The notes under the pieces: model-generated
What the model saw: only the letters and a program-made list of their open reading frames with translations
What the model was told of the DNA's origin: nothing
Databases searched by the model: none
In this document: positions 10,373 through 19,967 of the stretch, one piece after another
How the letters are laid out: the number at the start of each line of letters is the position of its first letter
How positions within the stretch are numbered: the first letter of the stretch is position 1
Translations under genes and position numbers: made by a program
From: Bacteroidales bacterium
GTDB taxonomy: Bacteria; Bacteroidota; Bacteroidia; Bacteroidales; UBA932
DNA: 64,000 nucleotides
Assembly: GCA_021371955.1 (NCBI GenBank)
Contig: JAJFVD010000002.1
Coordinates: forward strand, 35,499-99,498
Reading direction: 5' to 3'

Positions 10373-12855
10373 TATCGGAGCGATGCACCAAAGTTGTATG
10401 TGAAGTTCTTAAGCAGGCGGTCCATAACCTCTTCCACATATTTGTCTGTGAGGGTTTTTTCCGGGTCCTGCAAAACGAAACTAATCGCATATTGCTTTTT
10501 CCCTTCGGGAATTTTTTCACCCCGGTATACATCAAACAGAGTTACACTCTTCAAAATCTTCTTTTCTGTTTTGAATGAACTCTTTCTCAACTCAGAAAAA
10601 GATACCTTTTCGTCCAAAAGGAGAGCAAGGTCGCGGCGAACTTCCGGGAATTTAGGGAGTTCCCTGTAAAGCACCTTCTGCTTCTTAACAAGAGAAAAGA
10701 GAACATTCCAGGAGATTTCAGCAGCAAATACCTGTTGCTTTATTCCGAATTGCTTCAAAAGCGAAGCATTAACATTTCCCATTACAGCCACCTCTTTGCC
10801 TGAGGCGGTTTTATATACGAGCCCTTCGGAAAACAAGTCGGCCGGAGCATAAGAATATTCCAGCTCATCCGGTTCAATTCCAAATCGTCTCAACAGTAAT
10901 TCAAGATATCCTTTAAGCGTAAAGTAGCTGGCCGGATTAGCTTTTGACCTCCAGGACTGGTTGCCCGGGCCTGTTACAAACATTGAGAATTTTGAGGCCT
11001 CCTTGTAAGATTTAAGGTTCTGCGCAGGAGTTTTTCCGTCATCCCCGGTCTCTTCCACAAAAGAATAAACATTACCCATCTCGAACAGTTTAAGGTCGTT
11101 ATGCTGACGATTAATGTTGTGTACAATCACTTCAAGACCGTTTAACAACAATGTCTGCCTCATCGAATTCAAATCTGAACTCAGCGGGTTCAATATTTTC
11201 ACAAGTTTAGATTCGGGATAGGTTTTAAGTTTTGAGTAGTATTCACTCTTTGTAAGAGAGTTGTTCATCATTTCCGTAAAACCGTTATCGGCAAGAAAAT
11301 CTGCTGCAAGTTCCTTTACCTTTTCCGGATCCGGTTTAGGTGTAGGATTTATTGAGGCTGTTACTCTCTCTGGCAATTCAATGTTATTGTAACCGTATAT
11401 TCTCAGAACATCCTCTACAATATCACATTCTCTGGTAACATCTACCCGATATCCCGGAACCGAAATTTCAGCACCCTTTTCGTCCGAAGATAGTACTTGG
11501 TATTCGAGAAAGTTGAGAATATTAAGTATGGTTTCTCTCCCTATTTTTTTGCCAATAAGAGATTCTACCCTTTCAAAAGAGATAGACACTTCTGCCCTTT
11601 TAATCGGATTTGCATAAACCTCTTTGATTTCACCGGCAATATTTGCTCCTGCAATTTCCTGCAATAGCTGTGCAGCTCTTTTGAGGGCATACGGAATAAT
11701 TTCCGGATCGGCACCTCTTTCGTAGCGGAACGAGGCATCGGTTTTAAGCCCGTGACGTTTTGAACTTTTTCTGATTGTTACAGGATTGAAATATGCACTT
11801 TCCAGGAAAATCCGTTTAGTATCCTGAGAAACCCCTGAAGTGAGACCGCCAAAAATACCGGCCATACACATAGGATTATTGTCATTGCAAATCATAAGAT
11901 CATCCGAAGATAGTTTTCTCTCTGTCCCGTCAAGTGTAACAAAAGATTCGCCCTGAACCGCCTTTCTAACCACAATTACTCCTCCGTCAATTTTGTCATA
12001 GTCAAATGCGTGGAGCGGATGGCCTGTTTCCTGAAGAATGTAATTTGTTATATCAACAACATTGTTTATCGGTCTCAGGCCTATTGATAAAAGCCTTTTC
12101 TGAAGCCATTCAGGAGAAGGAGCGATTGTTATGTTATCGAAAGTGATTCCGGAATATCTTGGCGCATCATCAGTTGCCAGTACCTTTATCTCAATAGGTT
12201 TAGTATTCGCAGAAGAACGATTTAATGCAGAAAAGCCATCAACAGACGGCACTGCAAGACGAGTATTTTTACCGTTTAGTCTGAGATATGCTGCAAGATC
12301 TCTTGCAACGCCTATATGTGAAGCTGCGTCAACCCTGTTTGGTGTAAGGCCTATTTCAAAAAGCGTATCACTCTCCAGTTTAAGAAAATCTTTTGCTGTT
12401 GTTCCAATCTGAGCTTCAGCCGGCAACACCATAATTCCCTCGTGAGAGGTACCAATTCCCAGCTCATCTTCGGCACAAATCATTCCAGAGCTTTCTATTC
12501 CGCGAATCTTTGCTCTTTTAATTTTTACCTGCTCTCCGTTAGAGAATGTAAGTGTAGTCCCAACAGTTGCTACAAGCACTTTCTGCCCTGCAGCTACATT
12601 TGGCGCTCCGCATACAATCTGAAGAAGTTCTTCTCCCCCTGCATCAACTTTTGTGAGGCTAAGCTTATCGGCATCCGGATGTTTTGAACACTCAACAACC
12701 TTTCCAACAACCACACCTTCCAGCGAACCGGGCAGCTGTTCCACCTCTTCCATCGCTTCAACCTCAAGACCTATTGAACTCAGGATTGTCTCTGTTTCCG
12801 AAGGCTTTAAATCTGTATTAACATAATCCTTTAGCCATTTATACGATATCTTCAT
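10372..12855 (-). CDS. pheT: Phenylalanine--tRNA ligase beta subunit
   Basis: PheT forms the alpha2-beta2 PheRS that charges tRNA-Phe. The 827 residues show the N-terminal tRNA-binding EMAP-like domain (about 40-150, LEGVVVGKVVECSKHPDADKLSLTKVDAG), the B3/B4 editing core (SIGLRPINNVVDITNYILQETGHPLHAFDYDKI), B5 (PGYRVDVTRECDIVEDVLRIYGYNNI) and the C-terminal ferredoxin-fold anticodon-binding domain (KFPEVRRDLALLLDEKVSFSEL). Length is normal for Bacteroidota. pheS is not in the window. It is followed with a one-base overlap by the prenyltransferase and preceded by ftsY 22 bases upstream. Confidence 0.98.
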   Translation of the reverse strand: MKISYKWLKDYVNTDLKPSETETILSSIGLEVEAMEEVEQLPGSLEGVVVGKVVECSKHPDADKLSLTKVDAGGEELLQIVCGAPNVAAGQKVLVATVGTTLTFSNGEQVKIKRAKIRGIESSGMICAEDELGIGTSHEGIMVLPAEAQIGTTAKDFLKLESDTLFEIGLTPNRVDAASHIGVARDLAAYLRLNGKNTRLAVPSVDGFSALNRSSANTKPIEIKVLATDDAPRYSGITFDNITIAPSPEWLQKRLLSIGLRPINNVVDITNYILQETGHPLHAFDYDKIDGGVIVVRKAVQGESFVTLDGTERKLSSDDLMICNDNNPMCMAGIFGGLTSGVSQDTKRIFLESAYFNPVTIRKSSKRHGLKTDASFRYERGADPEIIPYALKRAAQLLQEIAGANIAGEIKEVYANPIKRAEVSISFERVESLIGKKIGRETILNILNFLEYQVLSSDEKGAEISVPGYRVDVTRECDIVEDVLRIYGYNNIELPERVTASINPTPKPDPEKVKELAADFLADNGFTEMMNNSLTKSEYYSKLKTYPESKLVKILNPLSSDLNSMRQTLLLNGLEVIVHNINRQHNDLKLFEMGNVYSFVEETGDDGKTPAQNLKSYKEASKFSMFVTGPGNQSWRSKANPASYFTLKGYLELLLRRFGIEPDELEYSYAPADLFSEGLVYKTASGKEVAVMGNVNASLLKQFGIKQQVFAAEISWNVLFSLVKKQKVLYRELPKFPEVRRDLALLLDEKVSFSELRKSSFKTEKKILKSVTLFDVYRGEKIPEGKKQYAISFVLQDPEKTLTDKYVEEVMDRLLKNFTYNFGASLR

Positions 12856-12877
12856 ATGTCTGAAAATTTATCTGATA

Positions 12878-13834
12878 CTATTTAAAAAGTGACTCAACAA
12901 ACTCTTTTTTGTTGAAAATCTGCAAATCCTCAATTTTTTCTCCAACCCCAATAAACTTAACCGGGATTTTAAACTGGTCCGAAATACCTATAACAACACC
13001 ACCCTTAGCAGTTCCGTCCAGCTTAGTAACAGCCAGAGAAGTCACATCAGTTGCCTTTGTGAACTCCTTCGCCTGCTGATATGCATTCTGACCTGTAGAA
13101 CCATCCAGAACAAGCATAACATCGTGTGGCGCATCCGGAATGAGTTTTTTCATCACGTTCCTGATTTTTGTAAGCTCGTTCATAAGGTTCACCTTATTGT
13201 GCAAACGTCCCGCAGTGTCTATAAGTACAACATCCGCATCCTGTGCAATTGCCCTCGAAAGGGTATCATACGCCACAGAAGCAGGGTCCGCACCCATCTG
13301 TTGTTTTACAATCTCCACTCCTGCCCTTTCGCTCCATATTGTAAGCTGATCTACTGCTGCTGCCCTGAATGTATCTGCTGCCCCAAGAATTACCTTTTTA
13401 TTGGATGCTTTAAGTCTTGCCGCCAGTTTGCCTATAGTAGTGGTCTTCCCAACACCGTTCACCCCGACTACCATAATCACATAAGGTTTCTTCGAAAAAT
13501 CAAACGGCATATCCACGCCATTTCCTTCTTCAATATTAAGCAGCCCTTCTATCTCTTCCCTCAAAATTGAGTTCAGTTCGGAAGTGTTCATAAACTTATC
13601 CTTAGCCACCCGCTCTTCCAGCCGCTCTACAATCTTTAAAGTAGTATGTACTCCAATATCTGAGGCAATGAGGGCTTCCTCTATTCCATCTAACACATCT
13701 TCGTCTACCCTTGATTTTCCGACAACTGCCCGGGATAGTTTTTCAAAAATCCCCTTCTTTGTCTTCTCAAGCCCCTCTTCAAGAGCCTGTTTCTCCTCCT
13801 TCGACTTTGATGTAAATAATCCAAAAAATGCCAT
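12878..13834 (-). CDS. ftsY: Signal recognition particle receptor FtsY
   Basis: FtsY is the GTPase that docks the SRP-ribosome complex at the membrane for co-translational insertion. The 318-residue protein has a short N-terminus, the helical N domain, then the G domain with GVNGVGKTTTIGKLA (G1), DTFRAAAVDQL, DTAGRLHNK and TKLDGTAKGG. I place the start at the ATG 13832-13834; an in-frame TTG at 13855 would overlap the -7 promoter box. In many Bacteroidota ftsY directly follows rpmB-rpmG-DUF4295; here those genes lie 9.4 kb away across an accessory island, so ftsY now seems to rely on its own promoter. Confidence 0.97.
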   Translation of the reverse strand: MAFFGLFTSKSKEEKQALEEGLEKTKKGIFEKLSRAVVGKSRVDEDVLDGIEEALIASDIGVHTTLKIVERLEERVAKDKFMNTSELNSILREEIEGLLNIEEGNGVDMPFDFSKKPYVIMVVGVNGVGKTTTIGKLAARLKASNKKVILGAADTFRAAAVDQLTIWSERAGVEIVKQQMGADPASVAYDTLSRAIAQDADVVLIDTAGRLHNKVNLMNELTKIRNVMKKLIPDAPHDVMLVLDGSTGQNAYQQAKEFTKATDVTSLAVTKLDGTAKGGVVIGISDQFKIPVKFIGVGEKIEDLQIFNKKEFVESLFK

Positions 13835-13853
13835 TGCTGTTTTTTTAACCTTC

Positions 13854-13861
13854 AAAGATAC
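13854..13861 (-). promoter_or_regulatory. -7 promoter box for ftsY
   Basis: On the minus strand this reads TATCTTTG, a full match to TAnnTTTG, 19 bases before the ftsY ATG. No good -33 box is seen. It lies just inside the left repeat of the accessory island. Confidence 0.5.
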
Positions 13862-13885
13862 AAATAATGTTTAAATCGGGGAAAA

Positions 13886-14221
13886 AGAGAGGTGAGATAT
13901 CCAAATGCAGGATAGAGTGTGACGGACGTGCACCGAATTTACCCGCTTCGCGCTTGCTCGGCTAAAAACACATACGGGAAAAGAGGAGTTTGCGGTTTCC
14001 AATACTTTTCCCGTTCAGTGTTTTCTTTACGCCTCACTCGCTGAGCGGGTCCCAAATTCTCCTTGCAATGTCCGCATCACTCTATCCTGTATTTGGATAA
14101 AAAACTCTATTATTCAATTTCAACAATTAATAATTTGCAAAAATCTGCCCAATTGCTCCTTGCAATGCCATCTGCCCCTCCCGTCGCTGCCTTTGTATAA
14201 ATAAATCTATCTCACCTTTCT
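13886..14221. repeat. Composite inverted-repeat element, left flank of the accessory island
   Basis: The ftsY to methyltransferase gap holds nested palindromes. The outermost arms are 13888-13899 and 14208-14219 (AGGTGAGATA and its complement). The strong arms 13898-13919 and 14078-14099 match at 21 of 22 bases. Inside them the two arms continue as GGACGTGCACCGAATTTACCCGCT on one side and, inverted, GGACATTGCAAGGAG then AATTTGGGACCCGCT on the other, so the mismatch is in one block. An inner hairpin has ACGGGAAAAG and CTTTTCCCGT. A further partial copy (CCAATTGCTCCTTGCAATG) lies at 14150-14168. The same motifs return at 22.8-23.2 kb. No protein is encoded here. Confidence 0.8.
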
Positions 14222-14366
14222 TATTTCCGATTAGTTTGTATTTATTATAAAACATCCACTAATTGCGTTGAATATGTGCTCAAATTCACTTGATTAACTT
14301 CATTAATTTAAATACATTTGTAGAATCTAATATGACTTATTGAAATTGTCTATCTAATAATAATTT

Positions 14367-17027
14367 ATGGCCACCATTTCCTACAAAGAGATTGAACAGA
14401 AACTAAAAGAATTAAAGGAATATAAATATCCTGCTTCAGAAATAGGCTATAAGTTACTTTCTGCATTCGGAATGACAAATACAAGTATTGAGCGCGTTCG
14501 CTCTGGCAAAATGAATCTTGCTCAATTTGATGGCATCCTTGTAAAAAAACTTCTTGCCTATAGAGGAGTGTCTACAGAACAGCTAACAACTGTTATCGAA
14601 GAGATGAAAATTGATCAAAAGATTTTGAAATCTACTCCTCGAATTATAGCAGTTAGTGATGGAGACATAATATTGGCATTTGATCCTCGCGAGAAAGAGA
14701 GTTATGAAAACAAAGTATCAAAATTGTGGCTAGACTTTCAGCTTTTTTATCCTCTGGCAGGAGTAGAGAAATATAGAGGCATCACAGAAAACCCAGCCGA
14801 TGTTAAGGCTGCGGAGAAGATGGCTAAACTTTATGATGAAATCAGATGCTTCAATGAAATAACTTCTGAGTCCGATGTTCGTGAATTGAATATTTTCATG
14901 ACTCGCCTCCTATTTTGTTTTTTTGCAGAAGACACAGATATTTTCGAAAAAAATCTATTTACCGGTTCCATTGCTCGATTTACAAAAAATGATGGTAGCG
15001 ATTTAAGTGAATATCTTGATGCTTGCTTTAATGTGATGGATCAAGAAATTCGAATTGGGATCTCTTCTACAGTAGCACAATTTCCATATGTAAATGGAGG
15101 TTTATTTCGCACACACATATCAATCCCAAGATTGGGGATGAAAGCCCGCAGAATTATTTTGGAATGTGGAGAATTGAGTTGGACAGATATTAATCCGGAT
15201 ATTTTTGGTTCAATGATTCAGGCTGTCGTCTCACCAGAAATGCGCAGCGGATTAGGTGTACACTATACAAGTGTTCCAAACATCATGAAACTTATTGGGC
15301 CTCTTTTCCTAAATGATCTATATGAAGCATTCGAACAAGGGAAAGATAGTGAAAAGAAACTTAACGCACTTCTAGTCCGAATCTCAAAAATGAAATTCTT
15401 TGATCCGGCTTGCGGTAGTGGTAACTTTCTAATTATATCCTATAAAGAGATTCGAAAATTAGAGATACAAATATGGAAGCGAATCCGCGAGATAACAGGT
15501 CAAGCTCGCATCCCTTATATAAATATCCATTTAAATCAGTTTTACGGAATTGAGTTAGATGATTTTTGCCATGAGACCGCTATCCTATCTCTATGGTTAG
15601 CAGAACATCAAATGAATAAACTATTTAGTAATGAATTTCAAGTAAATATCCAAGCATTGCCGTTGAAACCATCCGGTAATATTGTTTGTGCAAATGCCTG
15701 CAGAATTGATTGGGAAGATGTTTGTCCTCATAATAAAGAAGAAGAAATTTATATAATGGGAAATCCGCCATATTTGGGTAGTAAACTTCAAGATAAAGTT
15801 CAAAAGAAAGATATTGTTTTAGTATTTAAAAAAATAAAAAACTCAAAAGTTCTTGATTACATATCTATTTGGCTCTATTTAGGAGCTAAGTATATACAAG
15901 GAAATTTATATTCAAAATACGCATTTGTAAGTACTAACTCAATATGTCAAGGGGAACAAGTAGGAATAATATGGCCCGAAATTTTTAATTTTAACCTATG
16001 CATTAATTTCGCCCATACTTCATTCAAATGGGCTAATAATGCAAAAAATCAGGCTGGGGTAATATGTGTAATAGTTGGGGTATCTAACAAAACACTTATA
16101 AATAAAAAATTATATACCCTAGATAAAGTTGTAACGTCTCCAATTATAAGCCCATATTTAACAATCGGAAATGAAGCTATTGTTAAAAAAGAATCGAAAC
16201 CCCCAATCGGGTTTCCAAAAATGTGTTTTGGATGTATGCCTTATGATAATGGAAATTTAATTCTATCTCAAACTGAAAAAGATGAATTTATTAATGATTA
16301 TCCGGAATATTCAAGTTTAATAAAACGCTTAGTAGGATCTCAAGAATTTATTAGAGGTGAGGAGAGGTATTGTCTTTGGATTTCCGATAATGAGTTACCT
16401 AGTGCACTTAAAAATCCGATAATCGCTAAAAGAATTGAAAATACACGTAATTTTAGATTAAAGAGTAGCGACAAAGCGGGTGTAGATTTAGCTTTAAGAG
16501 CTCATCAGTTTCGTGAATTTTTTGAAAATCTAGTAATAAAAATTATCATCCCGAGAGTTTCATCTGAAAGAAGAGAATACATTCCAGTTGGTCTTCTAGA
16601 TACTAATACAATTGTTTCTGATTCTGCTTTTGCTATCTATGATGGACAAATGTGGATTTTTGGATTTTTAACTTCAAAAATGCATATGGCATGGATAAAA
16701 ACTGTTGGGGGAAGGCTTAAAACTGATTATCGTTATTCAGCTCAATTGTGTTACAATACATTTCCTTTCCCAAAATTGAATAAATTTCAGAAAGAGAAGA
16801 TTGAAGCAGCAGCTGAAGAAATTCTTTGTGTCCGTGCTGAATATTCAGAAAAAACTTTAGCAGAATTATACGATATTGATGAAATGCCATTAAAACTTAG
16901 GGAAGCTCATCAAAATTTAGACAAAATCATAGATGACTGTTATAGAAATGAACCATTTACGAGCGACGAAGAGAGGTTGGAACATTTGTTTAATCTATAT
17001 GAGGAGTTATCCAAAAACAAAGTATAA
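14367..17027 (+). CDS. Class I SAM-dependent DNA methyltransferase, MmeI/YeeA-like (putative adenine-N6)
   Basis: The 886-residue protein carries the gamma-class amino-methyltransferase motifs: motif I FFDPACGSGNFLI (about residues 344-356) and motif IV NPPYLG (about 466-471). Domain order fits the MmeI/YeeA family: helical N-terminal part, spacer, methyltransferase core, target-recognition region (about 600-780, with KTDYRYSAQLCYNTFPFP near its end) and a C-terminal helical tail. I cannot find the PD-(D/E)xK nuclease motif that true MmeI enzymes have at the N-terminus, so cleavage may come from the GIY-YIG protein downstream. It heads a rightward operon-like run that resembles Bacillus subtilis yeeA-yeeB-yeeC. 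Codon use is AT-rich compared with the flanking core genes, suggesting transfer. Confidence 0.85.
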   Translation: MATISYKEIEQKLKELKEYKYPASEIGYKLLSAFGMTNTSIERVRSGKMNLAQFDGILVKKLLAYRGVSTEQLTTVIEEMKIDQKILKSTPRIIAVSDGDIILAFDPREKESYENKVSKLWLDFQLFYPLAGVEKYRGITENPADVKAAEKMAKLYDEIRCFNEITSESDVRELNIFMTRLLFCFFAEDTDIFEKNLFTGSIARFTKNDGSDLSEYLDACFNVMDQEIRIGISSTVAQFPYVNGGLFRTHISIPRLGMKARRIILECGELSWTDINPDIFGSMIQAVVSPEMRSGLGVHYTSVPNIMKLIGPLFLNDLYEAFEQGKDSEKKLNALLVRISKMKFFDPACGSGNFLIISYKEIRKLEIQIWKRIREITGQARIPYINIHLNQFYGIELDDFCHETAILSLWLAEHQMNKLFSNEFQVNIQALPLKPSGNIVCANACRIDWEDVCPHNKEEEIYIMGNPPYLGSKLQDKVQKKDIVLVFKKIKNSKVLDYISIWLYLGAKYIQGNLYSKYAFVSTNSICQGEQVGIIWPEIFNFNLCINFAHTSFKWANNAKNQAGVICVIVGVSNKTLINKKLYTLDKVVTSPIISPYLTIGNEAIVKKESKPPIGFPKMCFGCMPYDNGNLILSQTEKDEFINDYPEYSSLIKRLVGSQEFIRGEERYCLWISDNELPSALKNPIIAKRIENTRNFRLKSSDKAGVDLALRAHQFREFFENLVIKIIIPRVSSERREYIPVGLLDTNTIVSDSAFAIYDGQMWIFGFLTSKMHMAWIKTVGGRLKTDYRYSAQLCYNTFPFPKLNKFQKEKIEAAAEEILCVRAEYSEKTLAELYDIDEMPLKLREAHQNLDKIIDDCYRNEPFTSDEERLEHLFNLYEELSKNKV

Positions 17028-17049
17028 AATTTATTTACGATAAATTAAT

Positions 17050-17700
17050 ATGAAAAAATTCTCTTTTACCACATTATTTATTGTTTTAGTGTCATTTGGT
17101 GTATCATTGTTTTTATATTTCTATATATTCAATGGGAGTTTATCGAGAAACGCTCAAGATTGGGCTTCATTTGGTAGTTATATAAGTGGAATTTTATTAC
17201 CTATTCTTACTGGACTAAATATTTGGGTATTTATAAGATTAACCCAAGCTATAGATAGAGAAAATAATATTAGAAAAGAGAACGATAATAAAAGGTTTGA
17301 AGAAAGACAAAAAGTCGACATCGAATTTCAACGTAGAATGATTATTTCTCAAATAAGACAAACTGAAGTTAATAGCCTTTCAAAAGCACTTGATAATTTA
17401 TTTTTCCCTTCTGAATTTTGTAGTGATTCAAAATTATTTTTAGATAGCATTAAAGTGAATTTAGTAAAAGGCCAAATATTGATTGACTCTTTTGTTAATG
17501 GACGAAATGATTTATTTAACATTAATGAGAATAAAGAAGCTATTGATGCCTTGTGGGAACTACATAAAAAAGTTTCCTTTCTTAATAGGAGAATTGACGA
17601 TCCTTCATTTACGGTAGAAAATAAATTGATGCAAGAGATTTTAGAATTAAAACATAAAGCAATTAGTTATTTGCAGAAATATACAATTGATAATATTTAG
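17050..17700 (+). CDS. Membrane protein with AbiC-like N-terminus, unknown function
   Basis: The 216-residue protein has two predicted transmembrane helices (about 8-28 and 42-65) followed by a charged, coiled-coil-prone cytoplasmic region (about 70-120) and a helical C-terminus. The segment between and in the helices (WASFGSYISGILLPILTG) resembles the start of putative phage abortive-infection AbiC-type proteins, which is pattern recognition and not proof. It lies 22 bases after the methyltransferase and 12 before the helicase on the same strand, so it is probably part of the defence operon. It is not a standard member of YeeABC-like operons, as far as I know, and is therefore a candidate accessory effector or membrane anchor. 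Confidence 0.6.
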   Translation: MKKFSFTTLFIVLVSFGVSLFLYFYIFNGSLSRNAQDWASFGSYISGILLPILTGLNIWVFIRLTQAIDRENNIRKENDNKRFEERQKVDIEFQRRMIISQIRQTEVNSLSKALDNLFFPSEFCSDSKLFLDSIKVNLVKGQILIDSFVNGRNDLFNINENKEAIDALWELHKKVSFLNRRIDDPSFTVENKLMQEILELKHKAISYLQKYTIDNI

Positions 17701-17712
17701 TATAAATTGATA

Positions 17713-19698
17713 ATGGGAAACATAGTTGATATTGCATACGAAAGAACCGGTTTAAGCACTCAAGTAAATGAGCTTGGGATGCGGGAAATGCAGTCTTTAG
17801 TTTATGAAGCTCGTGAAAAGCAGTACTTATTAATTAAAGCCCCTCCTGCATCTGGAAAATCGCGTGCACTAATGTTTCTTGCATTGGACAAATTAAAACA
17901 TCAAGGAATTAAGCGAGTAGTAGTCTCTGTTCCGGAAAAGACAATCGGAAGGTCATTTAATAACACCGATTTGAAGACTCATGGTTTTTTCGATGATTGG
18001 TTGGTTGCCCCATATTTCAATTTATGCGATGTGAGCTATGAGAGAGCAAAAACAGACCGCTTTAAGGAATTCTTTTTCCACTCTACCAATGTTAGGATAC
18101 TAGTTTGTACGCACTCAACACTGCGTAATGCAATGAAGGAGATGATGGACGAAAAATTCAACGATACTTTACTTGCAATTGATGAATTCCATCATGCATC
18201 TGCTGCAGAAGATAGTGGATTAGGAGATATTGTTCGTCGTTTAATGTCCGGTACAAATGCCCATATTATCGCTATGACTGGTTCTTACTTCAGGGGAGAT
18301 GGAGTGCCTATATTAAGGCCGGAAGATGAAGAGCGGTTTCATAGAGTAACATATAATTATTACCAACAACTTAACGGATATAAATATTTAAAAAGTCTTG
18401 GTATTGGTTATCATTTCTATCAAGGGAATTATCTTGAGGCTCTTGCCAATACAGACATATTGGATACTGACAAAAAGACAATTGTACATATTCCATCTGT
18501 GAATAGCAGAGCGGCTACAGGTGACAAATATGATGAAGTTAAAATCATTATGGATATAATTGGTGAACGTGTTTCAACTGATTATGAAAACAGAGTATAT
18601 ACACTTAGAAGAAAATCTGACGGCAAACTAATCAAGGTAGTCGATCTTGTTGAGGATAAAGCGGATGAAAGAATTAGAGTTCAAGGTTTTCTACAAAGAA
18701 TGAATAGTAAGGACGCTATAGATATAATAATTGCTCTTGGGACTGCAAAAGAGGGCTTTGACTGGCAATGGTGCGAAAGATGTCTTACAATAGGTGTAAG
18801 AGGATCTTTAACAGAAGTTGTCCAAATAATTGGCAGGTGTACCCGGGATTGTCCAGGTAAAGAGCATGCTCAATTTACTAATCTGATAGCAGCACCCGAA
18901 GCGACACAGGAAAAAGTCGAAATAGCGGTAAATGATATGCTTAAAGCAATAACAGCGTCTCTGCTAATGGAACAGGTTATGGCACCTGTTTGGAGTTTTA
19001 GAAGTAAAGGTTATGACGAGGAGGCAATTGGGGGAGATGGAGATAGAAGAACCCTTATTATTGAGGGTTTAAAACCATTATCGACTGAAAGGACTAAACA
19101 CATTGTAGCAAATGATCTTGCAGACCTGAAAGCAACTATTTTGCAGAACGATATGATTGTAAAAGCAATGGGTGGTAATACTCCTCCGGAGGTCATAAAC
19201 AATGTTCTTATTCCAAAAATCATTAAAGAAAGATATCCGGAATGCAATGAAGATGAATTAGAAGAAGTTCGTCAACACGTAGTATTAGATACCATTACAA
19301 AGGGTGGAGAAATTGTACAAGGGAGTGATGGAACAAGATTATTGAAGATTGCTAACCGATTTATCAATATAGATCAGCTATCCATCAAGCTAATAGATTC
19401 GATAAACCCATTCCAAAGAGCATACGAAATTATGTCAAAGAGTTTGACTGCTCCAGTCCTTAAAATTATTCAAGACACTATCGCTGAACAAAGAATGGAA
19501 ATAACAAAAGAAGAAGCTGTAGTTTTATTCAGAGGTGAAGTGCAGAGATACATAACAGAACATTCCGGGAAGCTTCCTGAACCAACAGATCCCAGCCCAC
19601 AAGTACGTCGATTGGCAGAGGCAATTGCATTCGTTCGCAATGCAAAAATTAGGCACATGATGAAACTAAACGAAGAAAATAAAGGAGGTAAGTCATGA
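17713..19698 (+). CDS. DEAD/DEAH-box superfamily 2 helicase of a restriction system (YeeB-like)
   Basis: The 661-residue protein is a probable DNA translocase or helicase. Walker A is seen in LLIKAPPASGKSRALMFLAL, the Walker B box in LLAIDEFHHAS (DEFH variant), motif III-like in IIAMTGSYF, motif V in IIIALGTAKEGFDWQWCE and motif VI in VVQIIGRCTRD. The C-terminal 250 residues have no motif I recognise and may bind partners. The preferred start is the ATG at 17713 over a TTG at 17707. Its last codons overlap the next gene by four bases (ATGA), indicating translational coupling. By analogy with yeeB it should move DNA for the nuclease module; that is inference. Confidence 0.87.
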   Translation: MGNIVDIAYERTGLSTQVNELGMREMQSLVYEAREKQYLLIKAPPASGKSRALMFLALDKLKHQGIKRVVVSVPEKTIGRSFNNTDLKTHGFFDDWLVAPYFNLCDVSYERAKTDRFKEFFFHSTNVRILVCTHSTLRNAMKEMMDEKFNDTLLAIDEFHHASAAEDSGLGDIVRRLMSGTNAHIIAMTGSYFRGDGVPILRPEDEERFHRVTYNYYQQLNGYKYLKSLGIGYHFYQGNYLEALANTDILDTDKKTIVHIPSVNSRAATGDKYDEVKIIMDIIGERVSTDYENRVYTLRRKSDGKLIKVVDLVEDKADERIRVQGFLQRMNSKDAIDIIIALGTAKEGFDWQWCERCLTIGVRGSLTEVVQIIGRCTRDCPGKEHAQFTNLIAAPEATQEKVEIAVNDMLKAITASLLMEQVMAPVWSFRSKGYDEEAIGGDGDRRTLIIEGLKPLSTERTKHIVANDLADLKATILQNDMIVKAMGGNTPPEVINNVLIPKIIKERYPECNEDELEEVRQHVVLDTITKGGEIVQGSDGTRLLKIANRFINIDQLSIKLIDSINPFQRAYEIMSKSLTAPVLKIIQDTIAEQRMEITKEEAVVLFRGEVQRYITEHSGKLPEPTDPSPQVRRLAEAIAFVRNAKIRHMMKLNEENKGGKS

Positions 19699-19961
19699 CT
19701 TGGGATGAAGAATTTGAATCATTATTTGATTTACCCATTTTTGAAGACGTTAGGATTCCTGCAGCCAAAATTTCAACGGCAGACCGTCTGTTTAGATCTT
19801 TTGAAGAAATTAATCAATTCTTTGAACAGCGCCACACCGAACCCAATATTGAATCATCCTTAAATGAAAAACTATTAGCAAGAACGTTGAAGAGTATTAG
19901 AGAAAACTCGCATAAAAAGGCAGCACTTCTTCCTTTTGACATTTACAACTTATTAAAATAA
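19695..19961 (+). CDS. Small accessory protein of the restriction operon (88 residues)
   Basis: The ATG sits in an ATGA overlap with the helicase stop, so this gene is real and coupled. The N-terminus (WDEEFESLFDLPIF) is acidic and shares the pattern ESLFDxPI with the N-terminus of the next protein. The remaining 60 residues (FRSFEEINQFFEQRHTEP to ALLPFDIYNLL) look like the helical domain that, in other GIY-YIG proteins of this kind, is found N-terminal in the same chain. It may therefore be a split-off domain that links helicase and nuclease. No enzymatic motif is present; function is unknown. Confidence 0.75.
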   Translation: MTWDEEFESLFDLPIFEDVRIPAAKISTADRLFRSFEEINQFFEQRHTEPNIESSLNEKLLARTLKSIRENSHKKAALLPFDIYNLLK

Positions 19962-19967
19962 AACAAG